A stretch of DNA of 64,000 bases. Source: Brachybacterium phenoliresistens. Its GTDB lineage: Bacteria; Actinomycetota; Actinomycetes; Actinomycetales; Dermabacteraceae. Numbering within the stretch: position 1 is the first letter of the stretch; the number at the start of each line of letters is the position of its first letter. Made by a program: the position numbers and the translations under genes. The stretch spans positions 15,846 through 79,845 of the forward strand of contig NZ_KK069996.1 in NCBI RefSeq assembly GCF_000576425.1. Direction: 5' to 3'. The notes beneath the pieces are model-generated. The model had not been told where the DNA came from. It searched no databases and saw only the letters and a program-made list of their open reading frames with translations. Shown here in pieces: positions 52,490-61,003 of this stretch.

Positions 52490-52507
52490 CGGGCGCCGCG
52501 GCGCCCG
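52490..52507 (+). terminator. Hairpin after the epimerase-glycosyltransferase pair
   Basis: A 7-bp stem (52490-52496 with 52501-52507) and 4-nt loop lie 16 nt past the glycosyltransferase stop. Confidence 0.5.
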
Positions 52508-52590
52508 GCCCCGTCCGAGCCGGGCGGGACGTGCCGAACCCGACACGCTCCGGGTCGCGCGGGTCACCGCGCGCCGCATCGCTCAGCACG

Positions 52591-52596
52591 TAGTCT
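52591..52596 (+). promoter_or_regulatory. Candidate -10 of the acyltransferase gene
   Basis: TAGTCT in the 262-bp gap predicts a start near 52603. The rest of the gap (52508-52736) shows only a CGGAGG ribosome site (52725-52730) and no gene. Confidence 0.35.
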
Positions 52597-52736
52597 CGGG
52601 GCGCGGTCGTCGACCGTGCCCGCGGAAAGATCGCCTCTGTCCGCTCCGTCCCCGTTCTCGAGACCGCACCCGGACCGGGTGACCGGACCGCCCGGCGCGC
52701 GGGCGCTCGAGGAGACCTGACCATCGGAGGATCCCC

Positions 52737-53930
52737 GTGCAGAGATCCGCGGAACCCCCGAGCCCGGCCGCGGCCGTCCCGCTCGACCAGTCCCGCGCCC
52801 GTCGTGCATCCACCACGGCGGCAGACATCCCGGGCGCCGGCACCCGCCGCCTGGACTCGCTGACCGGGCTGCGCTGGTGGGCGGCGTTCGGCGTGTTCGC
52901 CTACCACTACCGGAACGTGGGCGACTTCCCCGGGCTCGGTCTCGCCGGGGTCGGCTACACCGGCGTGATGTTCTTCTTCGTGCTGTCCGGCTTCGTGCTC
53001 ACCTGGTCCGCGCGGCCGGGCGTGACGATCCCGCAGTTCTGGAGCCGCAGGGTCGCTCGGATCTGGCCCGCCCATCTCGTGGCGCTGCTCGTGGCGATCC
53101 CCGTCTTCTACGCGGTGCTGGGGCCGTCCGCCGGCTCCTGGCAGAAGGAGTTCACCTGGCTTCCGATCGTGCTGTCGGTGGTGCTCCTGCAGGGGTTCTT
53201 CCGCGACACCGCGATCTCCATGGGAGGGAACCCGGCGGCCTGGACGCTGTCCTGCGAGGCGCTGTTCTACTTCCTGCATCCCTTCGTGAACCGGGCGTTC
53301 TCGGCGATGCGCGGCCCGGCGCTCGCTGTGGTCGCGGTGATCGTGGTGGTCCTCGGCGTGCTCTCCGCGTGGCCGGGGAACACCCTGCCCGCAGCGTTCG
53401 TCTTCCTGTGGCAGTTCTTCATCGGGATGCTGGTGGCCCTCGTCATGCGCCGAGGGCTGCGCATCTCGGTCCCGTGGGCGGTCCCGATCGCCATCGGCGC
53501 GGTCGTGATCCTCGGATTCTGGTTCCTGATCCATGGGCCGCTGGCGGGAACGGCCACGCAGCCGGTGCAGTTCATGGTCCGTTTCGCGCTGCCGATCATC
53601 TACGGGCTGATGATTGCGATGTTCGCATCGATCGACCTGGCGGGACGCGCCTCCCCGATGCGGTGGCGGCCCATGGTCATCGGCGGGGACATCTCGTACG
53701 CCTTCTATCTCGTCCACGCGACGGTGCTCTACGCATTCCGCGAGGTCGGAGGCCGCAACGACAGCCCGATGCTCGCCCTCATCCTCCTGCTGGCGAGCAT
53801 CGGCGCCGCCTGCATCCTCCACTACGGGGTGGAGCGCCCTCTGGAACGCGTCCTGCGCCGGTGGGGTGATCGTCGCTTCGGCCGACCGGACCTGCGAGCA
53901 TCGGAGCCGGACCGGACCGGAGCGCGGTGA
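52737..53930 (+). CDS. Acyltransferase 3 family membrane O-acyltransferase
   Basis: The 397 aa product belongs to the OafA/WecH-like family that O-acetylates surface polysaccharides. It shows LDSLTGLRWWAA with the catalytic-site His in AYHYRN, GVMFFFVLSGFVLTW, SRRVARIWPAHLV and about ten helices. There is no SGNH extension. A hydrophilic stretch of about 40 residues precedes the first helix. The start is GTG at 52737 after CGGAGG. It converges with the second DUF6541 gene. Confidence 0.86.
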   Translation: MQRSAEPPSPAAAVPLDQSRARRASTTAADIPGAGTRRLDSLTGLRWWAAFGVFAYHYRNVGDFPGLGLAGVGYTGVMFFFVLSGFVLTWSARPGVTIPQFWSRRVARIWPAHLVALLVAIPVFYAVLGPSAGSWQKEFTWLPIVLSVVLLQGFFRDTAISMGGNPAAWTLSCEALFYFLHPFVNRAFSAMRGPALAVVAVIVVVLGVLSAWPGNTLPAAFVFLWQFFIGMLVALVMRRGLRISVPWAVPIAIGAVVILGFWFLIHGPLAGTATQPVQFMVRFALPIIYGLMIAMFASIDLAGRASPMRWRPMVIGGDISYAFYLVHATVLYAFREVGGRNDSPMLALILLLASIGAACILHYGVERPLERVLRRWGDRRFGRPDLRASEPDRTGAR

Positions 53931-53962
53931 GGCCCGGGAGATCGCGGACCGACCTGCCTCAC
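53927..53962. terminator. Stem across the convergent acyltransferase/DUF6541 stops
   Basis: A 7-bp stem (53927-53933 with 53956-53962) spans both stop codons and the 28-bp gap between them. The loop is 22 nt. A modest candidate. Confidence 0.35.
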
Positions 53963-55902
53963 TGCGTGGCGCAGTCGATCTCGATCAGCCGCGAGTGGTC
54001 GGTCTCGAAGACCACCGTGCCGATCTCCGGGCCGATCATGTCCAGAGCGGAGAACTCCTCGGAGAAGGCGTAGAGCCGACGGTCCTGGTAGATGTAGCCG
54101 ATCCCCTTGGTGCCCAGGAGACGGCAGGCCGCCGGATCCGTGGCGGCGTTCTCCGCCGCCTCCATCACGGTGCGGTCGGCGGTCGTCAGGGACACGCCGG
54201 CCACCGGGAAGTACACGTCCAGCCCGAGGACGGCGTACATGTGGGATGCGCCGGAGAACGGGCTCGCGAGGATCGCCCCGTTGCCGCGGATCTCCTCGGC
54301 ATGCGCGGTGAACGCCTCCACCTCGTCGTGCTGCAGGAAGCGGCCGCGGCCCGGGTACTCCCAGGACAGGTTCTTCGCCGCGTCGGCGAAGCGGATCGGC
54401 ACGGAGGTGCCGGCGAGGACGATCGCAAGGGCTGCGAGGGCCGCTGCGAGCGGCCGGCGGACCGTGGTCCCCGGGCGGGCCACGACGTGCCGGAGCACCT
54501 GGAGGCCCGGCACGGCGAGGAGGGTCGTGAGCGTGGTCAGGGGCAGCGCGATGCGGTCCTGCCCCCGATAGAACAGGGCCGAGAGGTTCCAGGAGGAATC
54601 GACGGCCGCGTCGTAGTACAGGATCGCCACGATGAGCCAGGCCGCTGCGAGCCAGCGAGGGCCCGATGCCGCCGTGCGGAACAGGCCCGGCCACCACAGG
54701 ATCGCGATGACCACGCCGATCGTCATGGGCCACACCGTCAGCAGACCCAGGGCGATCTCCCCGAACGCGGACCACCAGGGCACCACGAGCCCGCCGCCGT
54801 ACCCGGTGACCATCGACGCCAGGGGCGTCCACGCGAGCACGGCGATGGGGACCAGGGCCAGCGCGGGGGCGAGGGCGAGGACCGGGAGGCGCCGCCACAG
54901 CGGCATCCCGGTCACCCCTGTCAGCACCGCGAGGAGGATCAGCGCCATCACCGCGACGTTCGGATGCATGAGGGCCAGGCCCGTACCGCCCGCGGCGAGC
55001 ATCAGCAGGGACGCTGCGAGTCGGCGCACGGGCACGGGAGCCGGCAGCTCCGGGTGCGCGTCCCGGCGGCGCAGGCGGATGCGCACCACGCGCAGCACGT
55101 CGCGCCACAGCACGACCGCTGCGGCGAGGACTCCCGGCATCATCGAGAAGCCGACGAGGTTCGGCGTCGGCGAGAGGTGCACCCACAGGTCGATCGGGCT
55201 CGCCGGCGCCAGCGCCGCGATGATCGCGGCCGCGGCCGACGCCCAGCGCACCCGCGGGAAGACGGCCCGGGCGAGCACGGCGGTGCCCAGGATCCACGGG
55301 ACGATCGCGAGCGCGAGGACGGCGCCGTTGAGGACGACGGGAACCGGCGCCGAGGGGACCAGCGAGGCCAGGGCGTGGAACGCGCCGGGGTACGTGCGGG
55401 GGACGCCGGCCGAGTTCGAGATCGATCCGATCACCAGGCTGGAGGCGTTCCCGGTCTCGCGGATCCGCTGCAGGGCCGAGAGGTGGTAGAGCGCGTCCCA
55501 GCGCTCCAGGACGCGGTCCGCGCTGCCGGCGGCGACGGCCACGGGCACCACGGCGATCGCCGCCGCGCCGAGCGTCCACCATCGGCCGAAGGGGATCACG
55601 GAGAGCAGCGGGACGCGCTCCTGCAGCGCGGTGCCGTGCAGCTCCAGCCCGGCCCGGCGCAGGCCCCAGGCCGCGCCCGCGGCCCCGAGGGAGCCCAGGG
55701 CGTACGGGAGCAGCGACCAGTTCAGCCCGGCGGCGCCGGCGAGGATCGCGGTGGTCCCCGCGATCGCCGAGGCGATCGCGGGGGCGATCGCGAGGGAGAG
55801 CAGCCGGTGCGCGCCGGCGAGGCGTGCGACGGCATACCCGGGGACGTACACGGCCACCAGGACCAGTGCGGCGCACCCCAGCAGGAGCAGCAGCGTCGTC
55901 AT
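53959..55902 (-). CDS. DUF6541-family polytopic membrane protein (second copy)
   Basis: The 647 aa product has a dozen or more predicted helices and a C-terminal extracytoplasmic domain ending GTKGIGYIYQDRRLYA. This parallels GIEYYYQDDPVQYQG in the copy at 46669-48894; both begin VYVPGY/VYLPGL within the first helix. GT-C-like architecture is inferred. It lies 13 nt after the DUF2304 gene on the same strand, in one apparent operon with the nucleotide-sugar dehydrogenase. Confidence 0.76.
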   Translation of the reverse strand: MTTLLLLLGCAALVLVAVYVPGYAVARLAGAHRLLSLAIAPAIASAIAGTTAILAGAAGLNWSLLPYALGSLGAAGAAWGLRRAGLELHGTALQERVPLLSVIPFGRWWTLGAAAIAVVPVAVAAGSADRVLERWDALYHLSALQRIRETGNASSLVIGSISNSAGVPRTYPGAFHALASLVPSAPVPVVLNGAVLALAIVPWILGTAVLARAVFPRVRWASAAAAIIAALAPASPIDLWVHLSPTPNLVGFSMMPGVLAAAVVLWRDVLRVVRIRLRRRDAHPELPAPVPVRRLAASLLMLAAGGTGLALMHPNVAVMALILLAVLTGVTGMPLWRRLPVLALAPALALVPIAVLAWTPLASMVTGYGGGLVVPWWSAFGEIALGLLTVWPMTIGVVIAILWWPGLFRTAASGPRWLAAAWLIVAILYYDAAVDSSWNLSALFYRGQDRIALPLTTLTTLLAVPGLQVLRHVVARPGTTVRRPLAAALAALAIVLAGTSVPIRFADAAKNLSWEYPGRGRFLQHDEVEAFTAHAEEIRGNGAILASPFSGASHMYAVLGLDVYFPVAGVSLTTADRTVMEAAENAATDPAACRLLGTKGIGYIYQDRRLYAFSEEFSALDMIGPEIGTVVFETDHSRLIEIDCATQ

Positions 55903-55915
55903 GCCCGCGCCCCGC

Positions 55916-56353
55916 TCACGACCCCTCGGCCCGCGGGGTCCCGCCCAGGGAGCGGGCGCGGTAGTCGACGGGGGGCTCGGCCTCGTCCAGGGCGATCCGG
56001 CGCGCGAGGTAGGTGGTGCGCTTCTCCGTGTTCTTCGTGCGGGCCTCCTGCAGGGCGAGGAAGCCCAGCAGCACGACGACCGTCGCGTACAGCAGCAGGT
56101 CGCTGCCGCGGCCCACGCCCACCAGGTTGGCGACCCGGGTGGTGATCGAGGGGAAGGCGACGGCGACCACCGCGAACAGGGCGAAGGCGATGATCAGCAG
56201 GCGGCGCACGGCCAGCTGCTTCGCCCCGCGGGTGCGGAACAGCCAGGCCGTGATGCCCAGGATCCCGAGGATCAGCAGCACCTGGATGATCAGGGCGCTG
56301 CGCGGACCTCCCGAGATCGGGCCCAGGGCGAGGATCAGGTCGGCGCCGGTCAC
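55916..56353 (-). CDS. DUF2304 small membrane protein
   Basis: The 145 aa product has three predicted helices (about 18-38, 48-66 and 82-102) and a charged cytoplasmic tail with EARTKNTEKRTTYLARRIAL, the usual DUF2304 layout. These proteins commonly accompany DPM1-like GT2 enzymes, and one is encoded just across the dehydrogenase gene at 57874. The start is GTG at 56353, 4 nt after the dehydrogenase stop. A role as membrane partner of that GT2 is inferred. Confidence 0.82.
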   Translation of the reverse strand: MTGADLILALGPISGGPRSALIIQVLLILGILGITAWLFRTRGAKQLAVRRLLIIAFALFAVVAVAFPSITTRVANLVGVGRGSDLLLYATVVVLLGFLALQEARTKNTEKRTTYLARRIALDEAEPPVDYRARSLGGTPRAEGS

Positions 56354-56357
56354 GGGG

Positions 56358-57683
56358 TCAGGCGTCCTGGTCGGCGAGGTGGGTCGAGGCGCTGCCGTCG
56401 CCGAGCACGAGGCGGGGGGTGCCTGCCCACTTCTCGGCGGTGGTGATGTTGCGGCCGTCGATCAGCAGGCGCACCCCGGGGACGTCCGCGCTGGACAGCT
56501 CGCGGTACTCCGGGTGGTTCGTCTGCACGATCACCAGGTCCGCGCCCTCGCCGATGTGGTGGGCGGCGAATCCCAGGCCCGCCAGCTCCTCGTCGGAGTA
56601 GAAGGGGTCGTGCACCGTGACCTCGGCGCCGCGCTTCGTGAGCTCCTCGACGGTGGGGAACACGCCGGAGAAGGCGGTCTCCTTCACCCCGGCGCGGTAC
56701 GCCGCACCGAGCACGACGGCCTTCAGGCCGGTGAGGTCGCCCAGCAGGCCCGCGGCCCGCTCGACCAGGCGCGCCGGGACGGAGGCGTTGAGCACGCGCG
56801 CGGTGCGCACGGTCTCGGCCTGCGGGTCGGTGGAGAGGTACAGGCGCGGGTAGACGGGGATGCAGTGCCCGCCCACGGCGATGCCGGGCTGGTGGATGTG
56901 GCTGTAGGGCTGCGAGTTCGAGGCCTCGATGACCTTGTACACGTCGATCCCGTTGTCCTGCGCGTACAGCGCGAACTCGTTGGCCAGGCCGATGTTCACG
57001 TCGCGGTAGGTGGTCTCGGCGAGCTTGGCCAGCTCGGAGGCCTCCGGGGAGCCGAGGTCCCACACGCCGTTGGGGCGGGGCAGGTCGGGCCGCTCGTCGA
57101 AGGTCAGCGCCGACTCGTAGAACTCGCGGGCGCGGCGGGTGCCCTCCTCGCTGATCGCGCCGATCAGCTTGGGGTACTTGCGCAGGTCCTCGAAGACGCG
57201 GCCGGTCAGCACGCGCTCGGGGGAGAACACGGCGAAGAAGTCCTCGGACTCCTTCAGCCCGGAGATCTCCTCGATCATCGGCACGAAGCGTCCGCGCAGC
57301 GTGCCCACCGGCAGGGTCGTCTCGTAGGAGACGAGGGTGCCCGGGGTGAGGTGCTCGGCCAGGGAGCGGGTGGCGCCGTCCATCCACGCGAAGTCCGGCT
57401 CCCAGGTGGCGTCGTCCACGAACAGCGGGACGACGATGACGACGGCGTCCGCGCCGGGGATGGCCTCGGCGTAGTCGGTGGTCGCGCGGAGGCGACCGGC
57501 GGGGACCAGCTCGGCGAGCTTCTCGGCCAGGTGCGCCTCGCCGGGGAAGGGCTCCTCGGCACGGTTGATCAGCTCGACCTGGCGCTCGCTGACGTCGACC
57601 CCGATCACCTCGTGGCCGGCATCTGCGAACTGGACGGCGAGCGGCAGGCCGATCTTCCCGAGGGCGACGACGGCAGTCTTCAC
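56358..57683 (-). CDS. Nucleotide-sugar 6-dehydrogenase (WbpA/WecC-like)
   Basis: The 441 aa product oxidises C6 of a UDP-HexNAc to the uronate, using two NAD+. Motifs are VALGKIGLPLAVQ at the N-terminus, SPERVLTGR, AETTYRDVNIGLANE, and GGHCIPVYP with the catalytic Cys. AYRAGVKETAFSG lies in the C-terminal domain. UDP-GlcNAc (WbpA role) or UDP-ManNAc (WecC role) are the candidate substrates; the first fits the other four pathway enzymes nearby. The start is GTG at 57683 with weak AGAGA upstream; the longer upstream frame lacks coding signs. Confidence 0.9.
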   Translation of the reverse strand: MKTAVVALGKIGLPLAVQFADAGHEVIGVDVSERQVELINRAEEPFPGEAHLAEKLAELVPAGRLRATTDYAEAIPGADAVVIVVPLFVDDATWEPDFAWMDGATRSLAEHLTPGTLVSYETTLPVGTLRGRFVPMIEEISGLKESEDFFAVFSPERVLTGRVFEDLRKYPKLIGAISEEGTRRAREFYESALTFDERPDLPRPNGVWDLGSPEASELAKLAETTYRDVNIGLANEFALYAQDNGIDVYKVIEASNSQPYSHIHQPGIAVGGHCIPVYPRLYLSTDPQAETVRTARVLNASVPARLVERAAGLLGDLTGLKAVVLGAAYRAGVKETAFSGVFPTVEELTKRGAEVTVHDPFYSDEELAGLGFAAHHIGEGADLVIVQTNHPEYRELSSADVPGVRLLIDGRNITTAEKWAGTPRLVLGDGSASTHLADQDA

Positions 57684-57741
57684 GATGGTGCTTCTCTCTC
57701 TCGCGGCGAAGGCGGGCCCTGCACGGGCCGATGCGTCTGAC

Positions 57742-57747
57742 AGGGTA
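57742..57747 (-). promoter_or_regulatory. Candidate -10 of the dehydrogenase-DUF2304-DUF6541 operon
   Basis: TACCCT on the minus strand (within GGATACCCTGTC) predicts a start near 57735 and a leader of about 50 nt. It lies in the 190-bp divergent spacer shared with the GT2 gene. Confidence 0.4.
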
Positions 57748-57873
57748 TCCTCCTGGCCGGGGTCGTTCACCCAGGCGGGGCCGCGTGGCCCGTGACTGTT
57801 CCCACCGCGTGGCACCCGGCCTGCGATGGGCGGGACCCGCAGGACCACCCCAGCAGCAAGGCGAGGAGCGCAC

Positions 57874-58557
57874 ATGAGCGACGCCCCCGGTGCGGACCGC
57901 ACCTGGTTCGTGATCCCTCTGTTCAACGAGGGCCCGGTGATCGGCGAGGTCGTCGCCCAGCTGCGCGAGCGGTATCCGCTGGTGGTGTGCGTGGACGACG
58001 GCAGCAGCGACCGCTCCGCGGCGATCGCCGCGGCCGCCGGGGCGGCCGTGGTCCGCCACCCGTACAACATGGGGCAGGGCGCGGCGCTGAAGACCGGCAT
58101 CGACTACGCCCTGCGCGACCCGGCGATGACCCAGGTGGTCACCTTCGACGCGGACGGTCAGCATCAGGTCGACGACGCCGCCGCCATGATCTCCCTGCGC
58201 GAGAGCGAGGGCGTGGACGTGGTGCTGGGATCGCGCTTCCTGGACGGGCGCACCAAGCCGGGGCTGATCAAGCGCATCGTCCTGCGCGGCGCCGTGTGGT
58301 ACTCGAACCTCACCAGCGGGGTGCACCTCACCGACGCGCACAACGGGCTGCGGGTGCTGGGGCGCTCGGCCTGCGAGCGCATCACCATCGAGCAGAACCG
58401 CATGGCCCACGCCTCCGAGATCGTCGAGGAGATCGGCCGCCACGAGCTGACCGTGCGCGAGCACCCGGTGCACATCCTGTACACCGACTACTCGCGCGCC
58501 AAGGGGCAGTCCGTGCTGAACTCGGTGAACATCGTCATCGACATGCTCTTCCGCTGA
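57874..58557 (+). CDS. GT2 family, DPM1-like polyprenyl-phosphate glycosyltransferase
   Basis: The 227 aa product is a single GT-A domain: VIPLFNEGPVIGEVV, CVDDGSSDRS, HPYNMGQGAALKTGI and the metal-binding DADGQH motif. It then shows GSRFLDGRTKPGLIKR and AHNGLRVLGR. It has no membrane helix, as expected when a DUF2304 protein supplies the anchor. Such enzymes load a sugar onto polyprenyl phosphate, which would suit GT-C-like DUF6541 proteins. The ATG at 57874 follows GAGGAG at 5 nt. Confidence 0.88.
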   Translation: MSDAPGADRTWFVIPLFNEGPVIGEVVAQLRERYPLVVCVDDGSSDRSAAIAAAAGAAVVRHPYNMGQGAALKTGIDYALRDPAMTQVVTFDADGQHQVDDAAAMISLRESEGVDVVLGSRFLDGRTKPGLIKRIVLRGAVWYSNLTSGVHLTDAHNGLRVLGRSACERITIEQNRMAHASEIVEEIGRHELTVREHPVHILYTDYSRAKGQSVLNSVNIVIDMLFR

Positions 58558-58573
58558 TCTCCGCGGTCCCGGC

Positions 58574-58587
58574 GAGCCCCGGGGCTC
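58574..58587. terminator. Small palindrome at a convergent junction
   Basis: GAGCCCCGGGGCTC (58574-58587) overlaps the lipoprotein stop codon and lies 17 nt after the GT2 stop. The stem is only 5 bp with a 4-nt loop. Confidence 0.3.
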
Positions 58588-59410
58588 AGGCGGCGGGGGA
58601 GGAGACGATCAGCCCCTGGTCGGTGCCGGCGAAGGGGCCCGGCAGCACCCACAGCGGCTCCTCGGCGCCGTCCGCGCGCACCCCGAGGCATTCCACGGGC
58701 TCCAGCTGCGAGAAGTCCAGCGCCTGCGTGCAGCGCACCGCCGTGTACGTCGTGACGGGGGCGGTCAGGGCGCTGCCCGAGGTGAGGGTGCGCAGGGCGT
58801 CCTCGCCGAGCTGATCGGCCGGGACGGGGGCGGCCCCGTACATGCTGCCCATCGGCAGCGCGGACAGGACCCGGTCCTCGCCGAGCGCGAGCGAGGCCTC
58901 ATCGCTCAGGCGCACGTCGACGGTGAACAGCACGGCCCTGCGCGGCCCCTCCCCGGCCGGACCGGGAACCTGCACCCCCTGCCCGACCCAGACCGCGTCC
59001 TCCTCGCTCTCCCCGCCGAGGGGCGCCCCGCAGGTCTGCGGGTCGCCGCCGTCGAGGTCGAGCGGGCCGTCGCACTCGGCCGGCGCGCCCAGGCGGTCCT
59101 CGAGCACGGCCGCGAGGGCGTCGGCCTCGAGCCGCGGCCCGCCCGGCTCGGTCGCCAGCAGCACCCGCGGGTGCAGCTCCGGCTCCGCGACGCCGCCGCC
59201 GTCCGACGCACCGCCGTCCGACGCGCCGCCCCCGTCGGAGGGTCCGCCGATGCCGCCGTCGGCCGGTGCGGTGTCGGTCTGCGAGGCCGGACGGGTGGTC
59301 TCCGCCGCCGGTCCGGGATCCGGGGCGCTGCAGGCCGTCGCCGCGACGGCGAGGAGGCTCATCGCGGCGGCGAGCCGGAGGGCGCTGCGGGGCGGGGTCC
59401 AGGCGGTCAT
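58586..59410 (-). CDS. Hypothetical lipoprotein upstream of the cell-surface genes
   Basis: The 274 aa product has a lipoprotein signal with lipobox ATAC (Cys27), a low-complexity linker of Pro, Thr and repeated GGASD units (about 30-75), and an acidic globular domain of about 190 residues. I recognise no family. The domain has four further cysteines (in AECDG, QTCGA, VRCTQ and VECLG) that could form two disulfides. It lies 104 nt downstream of the LCP gene on the same strand, so it may share its transcript and act in wall assembly. Confidence 0.7.
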   Translation of the reverse strand: MTAWTPPRSALRLAAAMSLLAVAATACSAPDPGPAAETTRPASQTDTAPADGGIGGPSDGGGASDGGASDGGGVAEPELHPRVLLATEPGGPRLEADALAAVLEDRLGAPAECDGPLDLDGGDPQTCGAPLGGESEEDAVWVGQGVQVPGPAGEGPRRAVLFTVDVRLSDEASLALGEDRVLSALPMGSMYGAAPVPADQLGEDALRTLTSGSALTAPVTTYTAVRCTQALDFSQLEPVECLGVRADGAEEPLWVLPGPFAGTDQGLIVSSPAA

Positions 59411-59514
59411 CGACGTCCTCGTCTCGTACGGGGGAGCTCTCGTGCCGGCCGCAGGGCCGGAGCTCGGATCAGGGGATGGCGCGGCGCGCTCGCCGCGACC
59501 TGGCCAGCGGCCGC

Positions 59515-60789
59515 TCAGCTCGCCGGGGCGGGCTGGGCGGTGCCGTCCAGGATGGAGCCGAAGAACGCGGAGATGTCGTTCTCGTCGGTGAGGATGGCCA
59601 CCCCGGAGTGCTTGGTCGGGTAGGCGGGGTCCTCGATCGGCATGGTCAGGGCCGTGCCGCCGTTCATGGCGCCGCGCATCGAGAGCCCCATCCGGCCCAC
59701 GTCGACCAGGCCCGTCCCCTCGCTGGTGCGCAGCGAGGCGGAGCCGGCCCCGGCCAGGCGGACCTGGGTGACGGGGTTGAGCGCGACCGAGGGACTGGTC
59801 ACCCGGTCCATCAGCGCCGAGACGAACTGCTGCTGGCGCTGCTGGCGCCCGAGATCCGCGGTGGGGTCGAAGTAGCGGGCGCGCACGAAGGCCAGCGCCT
59901 GCTCCCCGCCGACGTCATGGCAGCCCTCGGTCATCTTCAGACCGGACTTCTCGTCGTCCACGTCCTGGTCGATGCACAGGTTGACGGTGCCGACGGCGTC
60001 GACCACGCCGGTCACGCCGTCGAAGCCGACCTCGACGTAATGGTCGATGGTCATGCCGGTGAACTGCTCGACGGTCTGCACCAGCAGCGAGGGCCCGCCC
60101 ATCGCATAGGCCGCGTTGAGCTTGTAGCCGCCGTGGCCGGGGATGTCCACGAGCGTGTCCCGGGGGAGGGAGACGAGGTACGTGTTCCCGTTGCGGGCCT
60201 TGTGCAGCAGCATCATCGTGTCGGCGCGCTGTCCGGTGGTGCCGTCGTCGGAGACGGCCTCCCCGTCGCGGCGGTCGGAGCCGGCGATGAGCCAGGTCGT
60301 CCCCGGGGTCCCGTCGGCGTCGCTGAGCGCGTCCACGTGCTCGATCCGGGAGTCCGCCCAGAGTGCGAGCCCGGCGAACCAGCCGCCGGTGATGATCAGC
60401 AGCAGCACCAGCAGCGTGGCCCCCAGGCGGATCGGTCGCGGCACGCGCGAGATCCCCGAGCGTCCGCCGCCCCGCCGTCCGGCGCGGCCGCCTCCGCCGC
60501 CGTGCCGCTCGCGCGGCGGCCCCGGTCGCCCGGGGAGGGCCTCGTCCCGTGTGGCGCCGTCCAGGGCTCGGTGGTCGACGCGGGTGGGCTCCTCGACGCC
60601 GGCCGCCCCGGCGGCCCGCGGGGGGAGCGGCGCGCGCCCGGCGGAGGCCCAGGCCCGCTGCTGGGAGGCGGCGTCGCCGGAGGCCGACGACGGCACCGGC
60701 CGTGCGCTGCCCCCGGCCCGGGCGCGGCTGGCGGAGGGGCGTCGCGGCGCACCGGGGCGCTGCCTGTCTCGGCGGTCGCGTTCGTCCAC
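59515..60789 (-). CDS. LytR-CpsA-Psr (LCP) family cell-wall glycopolymer ligase
   Basis: LCP proteins move lipid-linked polymers onto peptidoglycan outside the membrane. The 424 aa product has an unusually long, disordered cytoplasmic N-terminus (about 118 residues, Arg/Pro/Gly-rich) and one helix (120-144). The LCP domain shows LIAGSDRR (168-174), RADTMML (188-194), SLPRDTLVDIPGHGGYKLN and a C-terminal FVRARYFDPTADLGRQQRQQ. The start is GTG at 60789 with GGAGG at 6 nt. Likely it attaches the polymer made by this locus. Confidence 0.9.
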   Translation of the reverse strand: MDERDRRDRQRPGAPRRPSASRARAGGSARPVPSSASGDAASQQRAWASAGRAPLPPRAAGAAGVEEPTRVDHRALDGATRDEALPGRPGPPRERHGGGGGRAGRRGGGRSGISRVPRPIRLGATLLVLLLIITGGWFAGLALWADSRIEHVDALSDADGTPGTTWLIAGSDRRDGEAVSDDGTTGQRADTMMLLHKARNGNTYLVSLPRDTLVDIPGHGGYKLNAAYAMGGPSLLVQTVEQFTGMTIDHYVEVGFDGVTGVVDAVGTVNLCIDQDVDDEKSGLKMTEGCHDVGGEQALAFVRARYFDPTADLGRQQRQQQFVSALMDRVTSPSVALNPVTQVRLAGAGSASLRTSEGTGLVDVGRMGLSMRGAMNGGTALTMPIEDPAYPTKHSGVAILTDENDISAFFGSILDGTAQPAPAS

Positions 60790-60916
60790 GATGATCCTCC
60801 AGCTGGGGTCCGGATGCGTCCTGCGGCGGCGTGCCGGGGCGTGCCGCGCGCTGGCCAGGGTAGCCCGTGGGGGCGCCGGGGCCCTCCCGCGTCCTGCACG
60901 GGACGGCGATCTCCGG

Positions 60917-60927
60917 GGAACCTTCAC
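60917..60927. repeat. First copy of GGAACCTTCAC element
   Basis: GGAACCTTCAC recurs in the same orientation at 61004-61014, 87 bp away, in the LCP/GT2 divergent region. Two exact copies in one intergenic region suggest a binding site; no known regulator is assigned. Confidence 0.45.
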
Positions 60928-61003
60928 ACCGCGGGAGGGCGCCCCGGGGGCACGTCCCCGGTCACGCCCGGGGCCCGTCGCACGTGCTCCGCATGCGCTC
61001 CAC

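Noticed and set aside
59198..59224. 15-bp direct repeat as a regulatory element
   Set aside because: It lies inside the lipoprotein gene and simply encodes repeated Gly-Gly-Ala-Ser-Asp linker residues.
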